Part shown: in pieces, positions 55,561 through 56,184 of the stretch
Layout of the letters: each line of letters starts with the position of its first letter
Position numbering within the stretch: position 1 is the stretch's first letter
Assembly (NCBI GenBank): GCA_030625575.1
Contig: DAOUQP010000002.1
Coordinates: 1-56,184, forward strand
Direction: 5' to 3'
DNA: 56,184 bases
Source of the DNA: Eubacteriales bacterium
GTDB taxonomy: Bacteria > Bacillota > Clostridia > Peptostreptococcales > Acidaminobacteraceae
Made by a program: the position numbers and the translations under genes
The notes under the pieces: model-generated
What the model was told of the DNA's origin: nothing
Seen by the model: only the letters and a program-made list of their open reading frames with translations
Database searches by the model: none

Positions 55561-56184
55561 ATGGAATATGGTAAAGTGACGAAGTCGATAATCTATGAAC
55601 TAGTCAATATTCTCGGTGAAAAAAATGTAATCTTCGATGAAGAAAAGATGGAAAGTTATTCTCATGATGAAACACCAATCAATCAATATGCCAGTATGCC
55701 GGATGTGGTTATTACACCAATTAATACTGAGCAAATTTCAGAAGTTGTAAAACTTGCAAATAAATATTTAATTCCAATTACACCGAGAGGTGCCGGTAGT
55801 GGTCTCTCAGGAGGAGCGATTCCTATTTATGGTGGAATTTTGCTTTCGGTTGAAAAAATGAATAAAGTTATTGAAATTGATTATGAGAATATGATGATTG
55901 TCGTTGAACCTGGTTTAGTAACTAATGAAATTAATAGCTTAGTTGAAGATAGAGGATTATTCTTTGCAGGGTATCCGATGAGTTTGGAAACTTGTTTTGT
56001 TGGAGGAAATATCGCAGAAAACGCCGGTGGTGGTAAAGCGGTAAAATATGGTGTGACAGGACAATATATCGTAGGAATGGAAATTGTTACTCCAACAGGA
56101 GAAATAGTTGAACTTGGTGGAAAAATTATCAAAGATGTTACTGGATACGATATTAAGAAATTGATGATTGGATCTGAAGGAACT
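55561..56184 (+). CDS. lctD: FAD-linked 2-hydroxyacid (lactate) dehydrogenase, GlcD/LctD-like, 3' end outside window
   Basis: The first 208 codons of a flavoprotein, open to the window edge. It carries the PCMH-type FAD-binding fold: VVITPINTEQISEVVKLAN, PRGAGSGLSGGAIP, VVEPGLVTNEI, and GGNIAENAGGGKAVKYGVTG. GlcD, D-lactate dehydrogenase and 2-hydroxyglutarate dehydrogenase share this domain; the etfB-etfA context and FadR-type regulator favour the ETF-linked lactate dehydrogenase. AAAGGAGGG precedes ATG 55561, which abuts the etfA stop. Confidence 0.88.
   Translation, partial: MEYGKVTKSIIYELVNILGEKNVIFDEEKMESYSHDETPINQYASMPDVVITPINTEQISEVVKLANKYLIPITPRGAGSGLSGGAIPIYGGILLSVEKMNKVIEIDYENMMIVVEPGLVTNEINSLVEDRGLFFAGYPMSLETCFVGGNIAENAGGGKAVKYGVTGQYIVGMEIVTPTGEIVELGGKIIKDVTGYDIKKLMIGSEGT

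Overview
The window is AT-rich chromosomal DNA from an anaerobic, low-GC Gram-positive bacterium (Bacillota), most likely of the Clostridia/Tissierellia type. The signs are purine-rich Shine-Dalgarno sites, a CIRCE-controlled groESL, Rex, thiolase and 2[4Fe-4S] ferredoxin genes, an NADP-type glutamate dehydrogenase, an EtfAB/lactate-dehydrogenase operon, and two genes with in-frame UGA codons that read as selenocysteine. I cannot name a genus from sequence alone. No rRNA, tRNA, CRISPR array or intact transposase was seen.

Layout. 1-2.7 kb: a broken lipoprotein-like start, a membrane HD-GYP c-di-GMP phosphodiesterase and two tandem DUF5317 membrane proteins. 2.7-6.5 kb: secA and prfB, the latter with its programmed +1 frameshift. 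6.5-12 kb: a two-gene sugar-nucleotide pair (RmlB-like, WecE-like), tex and an amidohydrolase. 12-14 kb: small proteins, a selenocysteine peroxiredoxin and a 300-bp element with IS200/IS605-type ends. 14-16.6 kb: tsaE-tsaB-rimI-tsaD (t6A tRNA modification). 16.6-16.8 kb: a cluster of DnaA-box-like nonamers. 16.8-23.7 kb: acpP, an ABC-F protein, rex, thiolase, a ferredoxin, a P-loop/Asp23-like fusion protein and gdh. 23.7-28.7 kb: an MFS transporter with plsY, then a PucR regulator with a purine permease. 28.8-33.1 kb: a CzrA-like repressor with a Zn/Cd P-type ATPase, then CIRCE-groES-groEL. 33.2-36.9 kb: a heterodimeric ABC exporter. 37-40.2 kb: a guanine riboswitch and guaB-guaA. 40.5-41.8 kb: a HesB-like selenoprotein and a LysR regulator. 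41.9-52.6 kb: the purine operon purL-E-C-F-M-N-H-D. 52.9-56.2 kb: a FadR-type regulator, etfB, etfA and the start of a GlcD/LctD-type dehydrogenase cut by the window edge.

How the parts fit. Purine metabolism dominates: de novo synthesis to IMP, riboswitch-controlled conversion to GMP, and a regulated purine permease. Redox control is the second theme: Rex has a good operator match at its own promoter, and another lies in front of the etf/lactate operon, so one NADH sensor may tie the two together. Two selenoproteins imply that the selenocysteine machinery (selA-D) lies elsewhere in the genome. The less ordinary items are the DnaA-box cluster away from any dnaA, the transposase-less IS200/IS605-like element, the Sec-peroxiredoxin lacking the usual C-terminal resolving Cys, and the P-loop/Asp23 fusion.
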